Assembly: GCA_963921795.1 (NCBI GenBank)
Contig: OY997651.1
Coordinates: 55,847,642 to 55,911,641 of the forward strand
Length of the DNA: 64,000 nt
Direction of reading: 5' to 3'
Source of the DNA: Nannobrachium achirus
Taxonomy: Eukaryota > Chordata > Actinopteri > Myctophiformes > Myctophidae
Positions 10,891-22,799 of the stretch are shown here, piece after piece (position 1 is the stretch's first letter; each line of letters starts with the position of its first letter). A program made the position numbers and the translations under genes. The notes below the pieces were generated by a model. That model ran no database searches. It was not told the DNA's origin and worked only from the letters and a program-made list of their open reading frames with translations.

Positions 10891-10941
10891 ATGGACCCAT
10901 GGACTTCTCCAGATGAAACCAAGGCAACATCATTTCAAAAG
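10891..10941 (+). CDS. Possible first coding exon, 17 codons, unknown protein
   Basis: ATG at 10891 opens MDPWTSPDETKATSFQK, then CAAAAG is followed by GTATAG, a passable donor in phase 0. It lies just downstream of the promoter-like patch. A pyrimidine-rich acceptor (ttttctaacag, ending at 11650) follows 0.7 kb on, but the joined frame after it shows no family I know. It may instead be the 5' end of the transposase-type gene at 15045-16007 whose middle is lost; nothing in the sequence proves that. Confidence 0.25.
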
Positions 10942-11158
10942 GTATAGTCAAGAGACAGTAACTTTGCGATCTTTTGCCTTGCTGAGGTTATGTCTTTTGC
11001 ATTTTACAACAAGATGTGGCTAATGGAATCTAGCAATGCTAATATTGCTAACTTCCCTGTGTAGACTTCGTTTTGTTAACCATGTCATTTGTATCAATGT
11101 GATCAAAAGTAGAAAAATACGCACATCTCTTAATGAGGTGCTGGGTGAGAAAAATCAC

Positions 11159-11334
11159 AATAGAAAAGGAAACCCGCACACTCTGCTCCAAATGACTGAA
11201 TATTTATTGACAACGTTTCGAGCTACAAGCTCTTCATCTGGTCAAAACTCCAGACCAGATGAAGAACTTGTAGCTCGAAATGTCGTCAATAAACGCTCGT
11301 CATTTGGAGCAGTGTGCGGGTTTCCTTTTCTATT
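11159..11334. mobile_element. Small fold-back element, 176 bp
   Basis: 'aatagaaaaggaaacccgca' at the left pairs with the complement ending at 11334, and the inner part pairs too (gagctacaagctcttcatct against agatgaagaacttgtagctc). The whole unit is one hairpin. It resembles a repeat common in fish introns and UTRs. Confidence 0.75.
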
Positions 11335-12584
11335 TTTATCAATGTAAAATAACTAACTAGTCATTATATCAACCACTGTGTTTTATGCAACTCCTTTACT
11401 GCTCAACAGAAACTGTATGTCTAGGTTTACGAGGCTACTTACTGTATGTACACCATTATAAACACCAGCAGTGGTTTAAAAATCTATAATGGTTATAATT
11501 ATATAATGGTTTGTTATAGATTGATATAAAGGACACGAATAACAAAGCCTAAGCAACAGGCGAAATGCCTGCCAACATGACCAATCTAAGAAAATGGTTT
11601 AGCCTTAAGAGCAACAACACCCATTGTTATTTCTTTTCTTTTCTAACAGGTCAACACCAATACATGGAACTGGAGAGAGCACACATCTCCTTGCTGTCTG
11701 TCGTCCATCCTCTTGCTGTACTTGAAGACTCCAGACCTCCGTGCAACATCTCCCTTTGCATTTCTTTTAAATAGTTATGGTTCCTCTTGTCTAATGTAAA
11801 TGTTTCACACGCCGAGGACAAAGTAATTGTGTAGTAAACACTACAGGATCATTACATATACATTTAATTTTCAGCTGATCAAAATAATCATTTAAACCTT
11901 GTCAACCATGATATAAGGTTAGCAGCATATTTACACATGTTTACAGTCCATCAGCGGGTATTCAGATAATACGTGTATACAATGTATACAGGTTTGTACA
12001 TATATATGCTGAAGAAGTAGCAGAAAAGTGACGAATACTTTAGATATAACTGAGAAAATTAATTAAAACAAAACAGAATATTTTTTTGTAACTGACCCAA
12101 CCGTTTTTTTTTTCTTTAGAAGACTGACTACTGTGTTGATGTTCTTTTCCTCCAATACTGTGATATTATAAAAAAGTGTTTAATAAATGACACTAAAGCA
12201 AAGATACAGTCAACTTATTATGAAATTAGAAAGTAGACATCATCTCTGTATTCCTAAGAGGAACGAATGATTCCTATAATTGATTCCTGTATTTATTATT
12301 TTATTGAGACCATACAAATATTGTCAATGAAGTTGTTGATGACAGCCAATGCTTGTGGAACACCCTCTGTCAAACTCTGTCCATTGATGCAGTCATCCGC
12401 CAGCTTCCATTTCCTAGAGGAGAAAGAGACAAGATTGATTGTCATACGTTTTTGGTAATGATGTTGTATCACAAAAGTTACAATTCTATCATATGTGTCC
12501 GAATCCCCCTGGGAGCCAGTCATGTCGGCAAGTACAGCTTTAGACAGGGACTGAAAATACTTTTTTTTTTTTTTTTTAACTAAA
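11335..12584. other. Gene-free intron stretch
   Basis: A possible acceptor ends at 11650 and short open frames follow (11565-11774 +), without recognisable protein. AATAAA-like signals occur near 12180. A poly-T run (12560-12577) sits at the edge of the next repeat. Confidence 0.4.
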
Positions 12585-13260
12585 ACGTGATAAAGCCACT
12601 AAAGCATTTCATAAATTTCAGGCTACATTTTACTTAAACGCCAGAGCTTAACTCTGCATGTAAATAAGACTTTTTTAAATTAATGTGAAGAGAAACCGAA
12701 CATTTTGTGTTGGTCCTCCCAGCATTAGCCTAGCATGCTAACTAACGGTTAGCATCTGTGTAGCTTACCCACTCTTTGTTGCCAAAATACGAAATATCAG
12801 GGCTCCATTACTTAGCGATCCTACTTACAGTATTATTCTGTTTATTTCAGTGCCACGTATGTTCCTAACCAACAATTATTAACCACTTTATGATTTTATA
12901 ATGATTATTAGCATTCATTCTTCTTCGTGGTGTTTTTCACGATCCCGAGGGTCGCTTCCGGTGATCCTCTTCTTCGCTGGTTGAAAAGTTGAGTGCCCGT
13001 CTGAGAACGGAAGCTTTTTCCCAATAATAAATAAATACTGTGTGTGTCTATTGTCATAAGCATCCACAGCACAGTTGCACATAATGTATACAATGCCATA
13101 TATTATTTAAAGCATAGCTGTGTAATTTGAATAGCAAATGTGTTAGTTTCGACTTTCGAGGCAATTCACAGTTATTGGGACACAATAGAAGTCAAGTATT
13201 GATTTGAATAGGCCAATTTGTTGGTTTCGAAACAATTCACACACACACGTATCTGCAATA
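12585..13260 (-). repeat. Inverted relative of 4945-5180 and 6125-7130
   Basis: 12585-12930 matches 6125-7130 on the other strand without the fold-back element. 13050-13250 matches 4945-5180 inverted ('aaagcatagctgtgtaattt', 'gaataggccaatttgttgg'). This suggests that both segments belong to one larger element family. Confidence 0.65.
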
Positions 13261-13559
13261 CTTAGTAATTAGTTAAAGTTTATTTATTTGACAATAAATG
13301 TAGTGTCATTTAACATTGAAAGACAGACGGATAGAACACAGTACTATGCAGTAGATATAGTCATTATTACTTATTGTTTTATGTTATATAATCATTATCT
13401 ATATAGGATGCGAACAAAATTAAGTTTTACTCTTATGCACCTGTACCAAAGATGTTACAATAAAGTACAACCATGAACCTTCTTTGTGCTTGTCTTTGAA
13501 GACAGTCAAGACACATTAACCCAGTTACTGTGACTATTACTTATCCTAACCCAACAAGA

Positions 13560-13738
13560 TGATTTTTTAGAGTATTCTAAACTCACATAACCATCAGCTT
13601 GTGGTTCCTGTGGAAATAAGCCTCGGCTTTCAAGGATCTCCTTTTAGTTGACCTTGTACCAGTGATTTGTACTGTCATGAAACTGTACTTTTTTCTATTG
13701 CAAACTTCTAATAAATTCTTCAATCAATCAATCAAGCT
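13560..13738 (+). repeat. Retroelement 3'-tail-like fragment
   Basis: Ends with 'aaattcttcaatcaatcaat', a simple tail of the kind terminating L2/CR1-type LINEs and their SINEs. The preceding 180 bp have no ORF. Confidence 0.4.
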
Positions 13739-13796
13739 ACAAAATCGTTGTGTTGTCATTTTAAATGATGTACAGATTATAGAATAAATACACAAC

Positions 13797-15044
13797 ATTT
13801 TTTTATCTGTATCTACCATCCACTTTGCATGGAGAAATATCTGGAGAAATATCTCCAGATATCTGTTATCTGGTCCAGTGGGAATGGGCCTTTAGGCCTA
13901 CTATAATTATAATTTGTATCTGCAATACTTAGTAATTAGTTACTAAAGTTGTCAAATAAATGTAGTGTCATTTAACATTGAAAGACAGACGGATAGAACA
14001 CAGTACTATGCAGTAGATATAGTCATTATTACTTATTTTTTTTATGTTATATAATCATTATCTATAGGATGCTTATTATCATACCAGATGCAGATACTTT
14101 TAACATTCAATCCCAATAAAGCAATAATCGACTGTATACAACTTGGTATCATAACTGTGTGTCTATTGTCATAATAAGCATCTTATAACATTCAATGCCA
14201 TATATTATTTAAAGCATAGCTGTGTAATTTGAATAGCAAATGTCTTAGTTTCGAGGCAATTCACAGTTATTGTGACACAATAGAAGTCAAGTTTTGATTT
14301 GAATAGGCCAATTTGTTGGTTTGGAAACAATTTACACACTTAAGGCCCATTCCCACTGGGCCAGATAACAGATATCTGGAGATATTTCTCCAGATATATT
14401 TCCATTCAAAGTGGATGGTAGATACAGATAAAAAATATATATACCACAGATATTTGCCACAGATACTTTTATCTGTGGCAAAACATTTTTTTATCTGTAT
14501 CTACCATCCACTTTGCATGGAGAAATATCTGGAGAAATATCTCCAGATATCTGTTATCTGGTCCAGTGGGAATGGGCCTTTAGGCCTACTATAATTATAA
14601 TTTGTATCTGCAATACTTAGTAATTAGTTACTAAAGTTGTCAAATAAATGTAGTGTCATTTAACATTGAAAGACAGACGGATAGAACACAGTACTATGCA
14701 GTAGATATAGTCATTATTACTTATTTTTTTTATGTTATATAATCATTATCTATAGGATGCTTATTATCATACCAGATGCAGATACTTTTAACATTCAATC
14801 CCAATAAAGCAATAATCGACTGTATACAACTTGGTATCATAACTGTGTGTCTATTGTCATAATAAGCATCTTATAACATTCAATGCCATATATTATTTAA
14901 AGCATAGCTGTGTAATTTGAATAGCAAATGTCTTAGTTTCGAGGCAATTCACAGTTATTGTGACACAATAGAAGTCAAGTTTTGATTTGAATAGGCCAAT
15001 TTGTTGGTTTGGAAACAATTTACACACTTAAGGCCCATTCCCAT
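13797..15044 (+). repeat. 688-bp tandem duplication
   Basis: The sequence from 13797 recurs at an offset of 688 (for example 'ctaccatccactttgcatgg' ends at 13832 and 14520), and near-identity continues to about 15044. The outer edges fall inside copies of the TTA-flanked palindrome (14343-14579): the left copy starts in its right arm and the right copy ends a few bases into its left arm. Confidence 0.9.
14343..14579. mobile_element. TTA-flanked palindromic MITE
   Basis: A 237-bp hairpin with termini AGGCCCATTCCCACTGG and complement, flanked by TTA at 14340-14342 and 14580-14582, as in PIF/Harbinger-type targets. Inner arms repeat 'ggagatatttctccagatat'. Half of another copy starts the tandem duplication at 13797-13891. 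Confidence 0.8.
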
Positions 15045-16007
15045 TATCCATTTCGTCATCACCAGCCAGGCGAGATGTTTTTCAAAACACCACGCAAGTG
15101 TGGAATTTTTGGGATCTGCTGTGAGGGGATACCAGAACAAGTCAATTACTTGGTTGATGAAGGAATGGCTAGTGGCAAAGGGAGCAATGCAGTCCTGAGC
15201 TATATCCACCACTTCTTCTGGAAATATGGGCTCGGAGAGAAAGAGGTGGATCTACACTGTGACAACTGCTGTGGCCAGAATAAGAACAATTTTGTGTTGT
15301 GGTATTGTGCCTGGCGCACAATACACAAACTGCATCTTCGACTGGGGCTCCATTTTTTGATTGTAGGCCACACAAAATTTGGTCCTGACTGCTACTTTGG
15401 TCAGTTCAAGAAGATGTTACGCAAGTCAGACGTCCACAACCTGGATGACATCGCTAAACTGGTGGATAAAAGCTCAAAGCCCAACATCCCTCAGCTGGTT
15501 GGAACAGAGAACGGCCATGTGATGGTAGAGTGCTATGACTGGCAGAAGTTCTTCCAACCATACTTCAGAAGATTGGAGAACATCAAACAGTACCAGCATT
15601 TCCGGTGGGTATTCTCTTTGATGCATGTACAGTTGTTCCAAATGTGCTATTTTAACCCATTTAGACCTGGTGCTACCTAGACATTGTTTTACCTTTAACC
15701 CTGCATTTATATTTTATATTTCATCACATACAGCTTTGATGCCAGCGAGCCTGGCTTTGTGTTTGCCAAGAAACAACCCAATGGTGAGGAGACCATGTTC
15801 CAGCTGCTTCGTGATGTCAAGGTCCTGCCACCGAAGGATGGATTTCCTATCCTACCGCCTCCAGGACTGGACAGAGATAGGCAGAACTATCTGTACAAAC
15901 AAATACGGGAGTATTGTGAGGAGTATGCCAAAGACACAACGTGTCCTAAGCCACCACCCAGCCCACCACCAAGCTCAAAAAAGTCAAAGAAACCACCCAG
16001 AATCTAG
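15045..16007 (+). CDS. DUF7869-like transposase-type protein, 3' two exons
   Basis: Exon A is 15045-15604 (donor GTGGGT); exon B is 15734-16007 (acceptor catcacatacag; stop TAG). They join in frame as HF-R-FDASEPGFV through a split CG/C codon. Together they give about 278 residues with no stop. Seen: TPRKCGIFGICCEG, QVNYLVDEG, then LHCDNCCGQNKNN, LRLGLHFLIVGHTKFGPD, FGQFKKMLRKS and a proline/lysine-rich tail (PPPSPPPSSKKSKKPP). The HxDNxxGQNKNN and GHTKFxPD motifs are those of a widespread animal family found in transposon-like genes, which I believe Pfam calls DUF7869; the conserved D suggests an RNase H-like fold (inference). The 5' part is missing: homology starts at the edge of the 688-bp duplication. 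It could be a broken transposase or a remnant of a domesticated gene. Confidence 0.75.
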
Positions 16008-17104
16008 ACTTGCTATGACATTCTTGCTATGACATTCATAAACGGACATTTTAATGACTTCCCACACTTTTTCACAAATTAAAACGTGTCAACATCCCCC
16101 CCCCTAAATAGCAGATGTACAAGCTGTGAGCATGTACATAACAATGCAATGTTCTTAACTTTTTTAGCACATTGTAATTTGAAACGTATTACTATGCAGG
16201 AATTCAATGGCACTCCAGTTGAATTGTGATGGAGATAAAACAATAGAACCAAAGTATTATTTGAAATAGGCCAATTTGCAGGGGCTCATTCATTGCAGAT
16301 TAATTACCACCATTGTGTTGTGTAAATAAGCCCCGTTTTAAATGAATGAATAGACAGTCTAATGTTATGTATAAATGACAGAAATATTATGTATACTGTT
16401 ACGTTTTTTATTATACCGACCTGTTGCACATATAACATATATAACACATATAAGTTGTTTACTTAAGATGCTTTTCACGTTCTCTTTGCTCCATTATTAC
16501 TTACTTTTATTTATTTTATATGATCACTGCATTGTCTGTAAGGATGCCGAACAAAAATATGTTTTACTCTTATGTATCTGTACAAAAGATGTTACAATAA
16601 AGTACCACCTTGAACCTCGAAGCTGCAGTCAGATTGTCCTTGTGTCTTCACAACAACATAGGCTACATGCTAGCTCGGTAGCATAGCTGTATCGTGTCTA
16701 TTGTCTCTGAGAAATGGGTCCCGGTGCACTGCTCTTCTGCTGCGGTCGTGCATCTAATCCAAATTCGATCCAGATGTCCAGATTACACTGTCAATATAAA
16801 TGTACTGTATATATAAACTGACTAGCGGTCTAGTCTAGCGCCCAATTGCTACGTCTGGCGACTGTTTTGTGATTTCAGTTCGACGTGTGCATATTTTGAC
16901 TGGCTTTGTCTAACTTGTGATCGTCAGGGATCGATTGGCTGGTACGCTGATAGATACTAGTCCAGTATCGTAACAATTCAGTTATACAGTGTGAATTATT
17001 ACATCGAAACTGGAACAGCCGCGCCATTCACACTGAAGACTATTGAATGACTGACTGTATCGTGCATTCACTGTCTGCATGCATGCTCGTTTATTGATAA
17101 TAAC
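16008..17104. other. Gene-free stretch downstream of the transposase-type gene
   Basis: Holds a half-site-like phrase (16107-16135, 'agcagatgtacaagctgtga') and a piece of the repeat seen at 4.98 and 13.2 kb (16225-16285). 16970-17060 resembles 5525-5590 ('gtgtgaattattacatcgaa'). No further exon is found. Confidence 0.45.
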
Positions 17105-17291
17105 AGAGGTGGAAAAAGTACTCAATACTTTACTCAAGTAAAAGTAGCAATACTGAAATATAGAAATACTCTGTTACAAGTGAAAGTCTGGAATTCAAAA
17201 TGTAAACGTGTAAAAGTGTTTTCAAATAAACATAGTGGAGTAAATGTACAATATTTGGATCCAAGATGTAGTGGAGTAGAAGTAAAACACT
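17105..17291 (+). mobile_element. hAT-like element fragment
   Basis: 'gaggtggaaaaagtactcaa' start and 'tgtagtggagtagaagtaaa' end of the family seen at 2142-4783 and 45624-46073. The right terminus is missing. Confidence 0.65.
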
Positions 17292-17477
17292 CCATTATAA
17301 CTTCCAAACTATGGCATCCTCTGTTAGCAGGAAATCACTAAAACATAATTTCAACAATAAAGTCCTCATTTGTCTTATAAAGGAAATCAGTAATCAATTT
17401 AAGTAATACAATTGTTGTATTACTTAATGGCAATGTAAACGTTTGTTAATAAAGCTTCTTTTATTTGAAACCATATT

Positions 17478-17790
17478 GCTCTCTACTCCCCATGTGGCGG
17501 AGTCAGGTTATTACAAGTCATTATTGAACCAGCGATTTTCGCTCACTACTTCCCCATGTGGCAAAGTCGGGTCATTGCATGTTACATTTTCAACTAAAAA
17601 GATGAATTTCTCAAATCTAGTATTTCTGCATGGCATAACTCTATAAGCCATATCTTCAAAACTGTTGGGTCAATCTTCACAACCAATATATCATTTTGTA
17701 GCTATGATTCCCAGCTTTCAAATGAAATGAAAAAATGAAAATGGAAAAAATTGCAATGACTAGCTCTCAGGGGTGCTGGGACACATATGT
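17478..17790 (-). repeat. Inverted relative of 1855-2077
   Basis: Shares 'gccatatcttcaaaactgtt' and 'ccaatatatcattttgtagc' with the complement of 1855-2077. The phrase 'ccccatgtggc' occurs twice inside (17488, 17553), a short internal duplication. Confidence 0.6.
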
Positions 17791-19043
17791 TTTGGTAATG
17801 ATGTATCACAAAAGTTACAATTCTATCACAAATGTTTTAAATTGCTAAAGGATACATTTCATTAGTTGTATGGGTTAATTCATGTATTTTCACCTACAAA
17901 GAATGGCCCAATCACAACAAAAATAACAGACAATGGTCTTTTAAATTTAACTTGTAGCCTAGTTCTTGGTGTGATTTAAATTGTGAATACGTGCATTTAG
18001 ATCACAGATATGTCAGGACCTATTGCCCAATCAATTAGTATTCAACAGAAACTGAACGTCCACCATTATGCAAACAGTATAGTGGCTTAAAATCTAGGTT
18101 TGATATAAAGTAGCCCTGAAACATGACGGTCATGAGTGACCATGCTTCAGCCAGGGCTATGTTTACAGATATATTTAAGGACAAAAAGCACAAGTCACAG
18201 GCGATATTCCTTCCAGAATGACTGTCTCTATATGGAAATGGTTTAGATTAAGCCAAAGCTATGGTGAGTGTACAAAAAAAATGATATGATTAGTTCCTTC
18301 CACAAAAATACAACGAGTACACAGGAAAATAGCTAGGCTACCAATGTTAGCAGTCTGTCCCATTAAATCATCAGACCGAAAACATTAGCAAGAGAACCGA
18401 GATTGCAAAGCCATACATATTATTAGTCTACTGTACCTTTCGAAATTAAACGTTGTTGCAGTTGCCTTTCATCTGAAGAAAAACATCCATAGAGAAAAAC
18501 GGGAGAGTGTTTTTTGCAGGTCGTTCAGTCCGAGTGTATAAAAAAAAGCTACTGTGTTAACGGTGACTGCAGACTGCAGAGAAAAACAAACAGATCGCTT
18601 CCGCACCGAAGCGACGTCATAGAATTCCCTGATTGGCCAAAGCGCACTGTCAATCACGGAGCTCCTGAGCTCGAATGCTGATTGGCGAGGAAGAGCGCTT
18701 GCTTCCGTCCGAATGGCTTGTATTGCTATGAGACTAGACTCCTCTGCAGATTCGAACTGAAGATGGGAGGAGTCAGTTTACTAGGCTAGCCGTCTCCAGC
18801 CCCTATCTTTCACCATTCAAAACAACAATGTTGGAACCCGTGAATCTTTTTTACTATACGCTCATTTTTCATGGAACCATTGGGAGTTAAAAGGAGTCAT
18901 AATGCTTTAAACTCGAATATTTTATTCATGTAATTGTTCTCCCACGGGCATAATAAAGGATAGTTCTAGTCTATAGCGTCAATGGTTCGCCCTAACACTA
19001 TGTCACTAATGAGCCCTTGTGCTCGCATTACCGACGGTGCGCC
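17791..19043. other. Gene-free stretch with a promoter-like patch
   Basis: 18590-18800 is GC-richer and holds two inverted-CCAAT phrases (gattggcc, gattggcg) and a CRE-like gacgtcat, but no convincing downstream exon. It also shares 'ctaggctagccgtctcc' with 10605-10640, so it may be repeat-derived. The rest has no recognised content. Confidence 0.4.
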
Positions 19044-19432
19044 CACTCGTCTGTGGTCAAAATAAAATATACAGTTTTGCTACTCACCAAAACAAAGACG
19101 GATTTAGGGAATTGAAAGCCTACTTTACTTAGTGGGAACATTCAAAGCCCCCCACATCATGTCTAAAATACACTTCGAGAGAAGAGAATATTTCACCGGA
19201 AGGCAAAATCTGGTCAATGGACATTTCTATTGACAAGATCTGTAGAGGGCGGTGTGGAGTAACTAAAACCTCCGGTGAAAGGGTTTCTTCTCTGGCCAAA
19301 AAGTATATTTTAGACGTGGGGTGGGGGGATCTTAGGTTTCCCACTAAGGAAAGTAGGCTTTCAACTCCTTAAATCCGTCTTTGTTTTGGTGAGTAGCGAA
19401 ACTCTATATTTTATTTTTACCACAGACGGGTC
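19044..19432. mobile_element. Fold-back MITE-like element
   Basis: Long arms pair: 'gctactcaccaaaacaaaga' near 19078 against 'tctttgttttggtgagtagc' near 19378, extending outward through 'ctgtggtcaaaataaaatat' and inward through 'cctactttacttagtgggaa'. The loop is about 150 bp. No ORF of note and no clear target duplication. Confidence 0.75.
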
Positions 19433-20366
19433 ATGTCTGTATTTGTTGGGTTTTGTGTCTTTGATGTTTCTTGATGCCACATAACTAAAAGAAGTTTTAT
19501 GGTTTAGGCGGAAATAGTTATTTTTATGTATTTATTAAAGGTTGTAAGAGCTCCAGTGACCACTGTACTTATCATACATATTCAAAAGGGCTTGAATGAA
19601 AGCTCATGGTGTCCCCTTAAAAATTATATCAACCATATAATATAAAACATACAATATGTCCTGAACATAAGCTAATAGAAATATATGTACCCGTATCTAA
19701 AATGCAATTTTTCAAAGGGGCATCGTAACTTTAGCAGCTGATAACACCACAACTCATCCAGTGCCCAGAATCACCACATGAGGGCGCCCAATGGCCAGAG
19801 AATCCACCATAGACATACGCTGTATATGCACAAGCCGTGCGCAGCCATGACGCGCCTGAACACTTTCCTTTGTGCATGAACAGGAACAGGATGAAGTTAG
19901 CTTGAAGTTAGCTATTGGCTACCAAGCATTTTAGAAGCCCTATTTTCGGCGATTTAGGCGTGATTAAACCTTGCACACCTCATGGATATGCATGGAACAG
20001 AGAAAATGAGCTCTAAAGATCCTGGATTGCATTGGAGTGGACGGCAAATATCGGCGGCGCGACGCTCTTGCGGGCCGATGTAAACAGATGACGGCCGGCG
20101 GCCGGCTCGAAAACTTAGCCAGTGCTTCGGTAAGGCCTCTGGGTGTTTAAATAATTAATTAAAAAAAGCCGAACTAGTTCCGGATCGGCACACCGGCCGA
20201 TCAAAAGCCCGAAATAACCAGATGAGTTAAGCTAACTGTCTGCAAGGTCTATCATATCAAAACTTAATCTAGAGATGTATAGGAATAAAATAAATCACAA
20301 CTAGAATTTGCTCACCCAGGTGGTACCGATATGTCAAATGTTCAGCCTAAGGACTACTTGAAGCCC
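19433..20366. other. Gene-free stretch
   Basis: No exon or domain is recognised. A GC-rich patch with repeated ggccggc (20080-20110) and the pairable phrases gatcggcacaccggccgatc (20184-20203) are the only notable features. Confidence 0.4.
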
Positions 20367-20920
20367 AGGTGAAATCTGTGGTCTGTACCTCCTTTTTTCA
20401 CATCAGAAACATTTACAGAATTCGATCTGCCCTCTCCACTTTCAACCTTCACATAGTTATAAATGCCCTAATCTCATCACGTCTGGATTATTGTAACACC
20501 CTCTATTTGGGTATCAGCAAGGGATCCATTCACCGCCTCCAGCTGGTGCAGAATGCGGCTGCCAGGCTCATTACTGGGACTAGGAGGTCTGAACACACAA
20601 CCCCAGTACTGGCCAGACTGCACTGGCTACCTGTCATTTATAGAATAGATTTTAAGATGTTATTATTAACCTTTAAAGCTTTAAATGGCCTGGCACCTCA
20701 ATATCTTTCTGAGCAGTTTGAACCCTATGTGCCTGGCCGTCAATTGAGGTCCTCCAACTTGGCACTTTTAGAGGTTCCGAAATCAAATTTGGTGACCAAA
20801 GACGATAGGGCATTTGCTGTCAGGGCCCCGATATTATGGAACAGCCTTCCTGTGGAACTTAGGTTTTTGGGCTCCATAACCATTTTTAAATCCAACTTAC
20901 AGACTTTGGTTAGGTTTTAG
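20367..20920 (+). CDS. C-terminal part of an L2-like LINE ORF2 (5' truncated)
   Basis: About 184 residues, open to a stop at 20918-20920. Seen: FFHIRNIYRIRSALS, SRLDYCNTLYLG, HRLQLVQNAAARLITGTRR, TPVLARLHWLPV, RIDFKMLLLTFKALNGLAPQYL, FAVRAPILWNSLPVELR, ending in FKSNLQTL: the post-RT thumb and tail typical of fish LINE-2 ORF2. The reverse-transcriptase core is missing, so it is a dead fragment. The GTG at 20369 is not a real start. A short tail to about 20960 follows. Confidence 0.88.
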
Positions 20921-21566
20921 GGTTAAGTTTAGCATAGTTTTACTGAGGTTAGGGTTTATGAGTTTGTTTGAATAAAAGATCTAGTGCTTCACACACTTCA
21001 CAGTTATAATAACCAACGTTTGGTAGCCTACACTATAATCGGAGTTTATTATCATCATCATTTACGTATAATAGCTTACACGTTGCATCATAATTTTTGC
21101 ATCATAACTGTGCAGCCAGCCAGCCGCTGGGGGGTTTTGTCTATCAATTCATACATTATAATATAGTCCACTCTGTTGACTGTTATATCACCACTTTTTC
21201 TCTGATGGGGTACGCGCCCCGCACATTTAGATTACTGTTGGAACCGCACTGCTGTATAGTTATGCAGCTCAAGGCACGACCTGACAAGGGTTGCCACCCA
21301 TTCCGTAAAATACGGATTCGTCCTGTATTTGAGAATGAAATGTTGCGTTCCGTATTGAACCAATACGGAACACAGTTTGTTCCGTATTTCCCAAATGCCC
21401 CATAAAGGTCTGTCACTCAAACACTGAATTTAACAATAATGAACAAAATTAAACACAGGAAATATTAAAGACAGCTAAAATGCTCCTGCGAGCGTAAACA
21501 TCCCGTGGCTCGGTGCGGTGGCTGCGTCTGGTCACGTTCTGTCAGTGTCCATGGAGTCCACTCTTA
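20921..21566. repeat. Repeat-derived stretch, no gene
   Basis: 21285-21410 carries the phrases 'ccgtaaaatacggattcgtc' and 'gaaccaatacggaacacagt', which I recognise as a common fish DNA-repeat type. The remainder shows nothing definable. Confidence 0.5.
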
Positions 21567-21739
21567 AGGCCTCTCCATACTTCGACCGAAATGTTCGGTG
21601 AGTTGTGTTTTCCGACGTGCAAATTTCCGAACTCTCATTCGGTCTAATGCTTTTCAGAAGTCCAGAGGGATATAATTTTATGGTAGAAAAGGACCTTTTG
21701 ACCGAAAACGGTGGATTCGGTCAAAGTATGGACAGGCCT
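21567..21739. mobile_element. TTA-flanked MITE, 173 bp
   Basis: Flanked by TTA (21564-21566, 21740-21742). Termini AGGCCTCTCCATACTTCGAC and complement (gtcaaagtatggacaggcct). Same target type as 14343-14579 but different internal sequence. Confidence 0.8.
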
Positions 21740-22164
21740 TTAGCCCGGCCACTGCCTGTCATTTAGGCTGCGTTGCGGTGAGCAACGCACATTTACCCCA
21801 CAAGCGAGTCGCTCTACAAGCTCGAGAGTTTCGTATTTAATAACAACACTATAATAGTTCACAGAAGAGATGAGTAAATTCAATAGGAGACGTTTAAAAA
21901 CACAAAAAGCACAAGCGCACCTAACTCTGTCTGCGCCTCTGTCAGGTTGGTGGGAGGAACCAGCAACCACCTCTACCAGGTCAAGATAAGATACAATAAG
22001 GTGACATGAGATGAGATAGACCTCTATTGATCCTGAGAAGGAAGTTCAGCTGTCATTCAGAAGTAGGACAAAATAACACAGGAGAGGTATCACAACTTGT
22101 TGCAATGTGACACATTGTGAGCTAGTAGTTCTGCTATTTTCAAAATGTTTTTGAATTTGAACAT

Positions 22165-22786
22165 TTTTGGTACCCGACGATACCCGCATTTGACGGGTGA
22201 AAACGGGCGGAATATATAATATTATGAATTTGCGGGGACGGACGGGCGGGCGACATTTTATTGTGAAAAACTGTTTCTGCCTAAACAGCGTCTCTGGAGC
22301 GCACACATTGAGCAGTCCTGCTGCTCAATGTGCAGAACCATGGCATGGATACAGCACTGTTTCTGCCTAAACAACATGGAGCACACACAGTCAGTGGGCA
22401 GCAGGAGTCAGGACACACACAACACACAGACACACAACCACAGCACGCACCATGTTCTCATCATACGGGTTGTTTAAAAGGCTATCTAAAAGAATTAAGA
22501 GTGTCAGCCGACCTGGTGTTTATGTAAATACACTGTATATTGCATCGCAAACACTGAGGACGGTGTGCAGGGACGATTAATGCCATTTGGAAGCACATAC
22601 GGCTGTAGGCTATTTACTTAACTGCATATAAACACAGGTAGCGGGGCGGGCGACGGGTCCATTTTTTGATGGCCGGGCGGATCTGGTTTAGATTTTTATA
22701 TAATGACGGGTAACGAGTCGGTCCGCAGATCTGATTAATGACGGGCGGGGCGGGCGCGAGTTGTCAAAATTGGACCGGTGCAGGAC
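22165..22786 (+). mobile_element. Non-autonomous DNA element (GTCCTGCA termini), copy 1
   Basis: The right end 'accggtgcaggact' is intact and the left end is truncated. Shares 'tgacgggtgaaaacgggcgg', 'actgtttctgcctaaacaac' and 'cagtcagtgggcagcaggag' with 47076-48165. Runs of gggcggg give a skewed GC patch. It contains the uninterrupted site (22692-22699) into which a hAT element jumped in the 47-kb copy. Confidence 0.7.
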
Positions 22787-22799
22787 TTAATGTGTGACA

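Noticed and set aside
20369..20371. GTG as the true start of the L2-like ORF
   Set aside because: The protein begins mid-domain; this is a 5' truncation point, not an initiation site.
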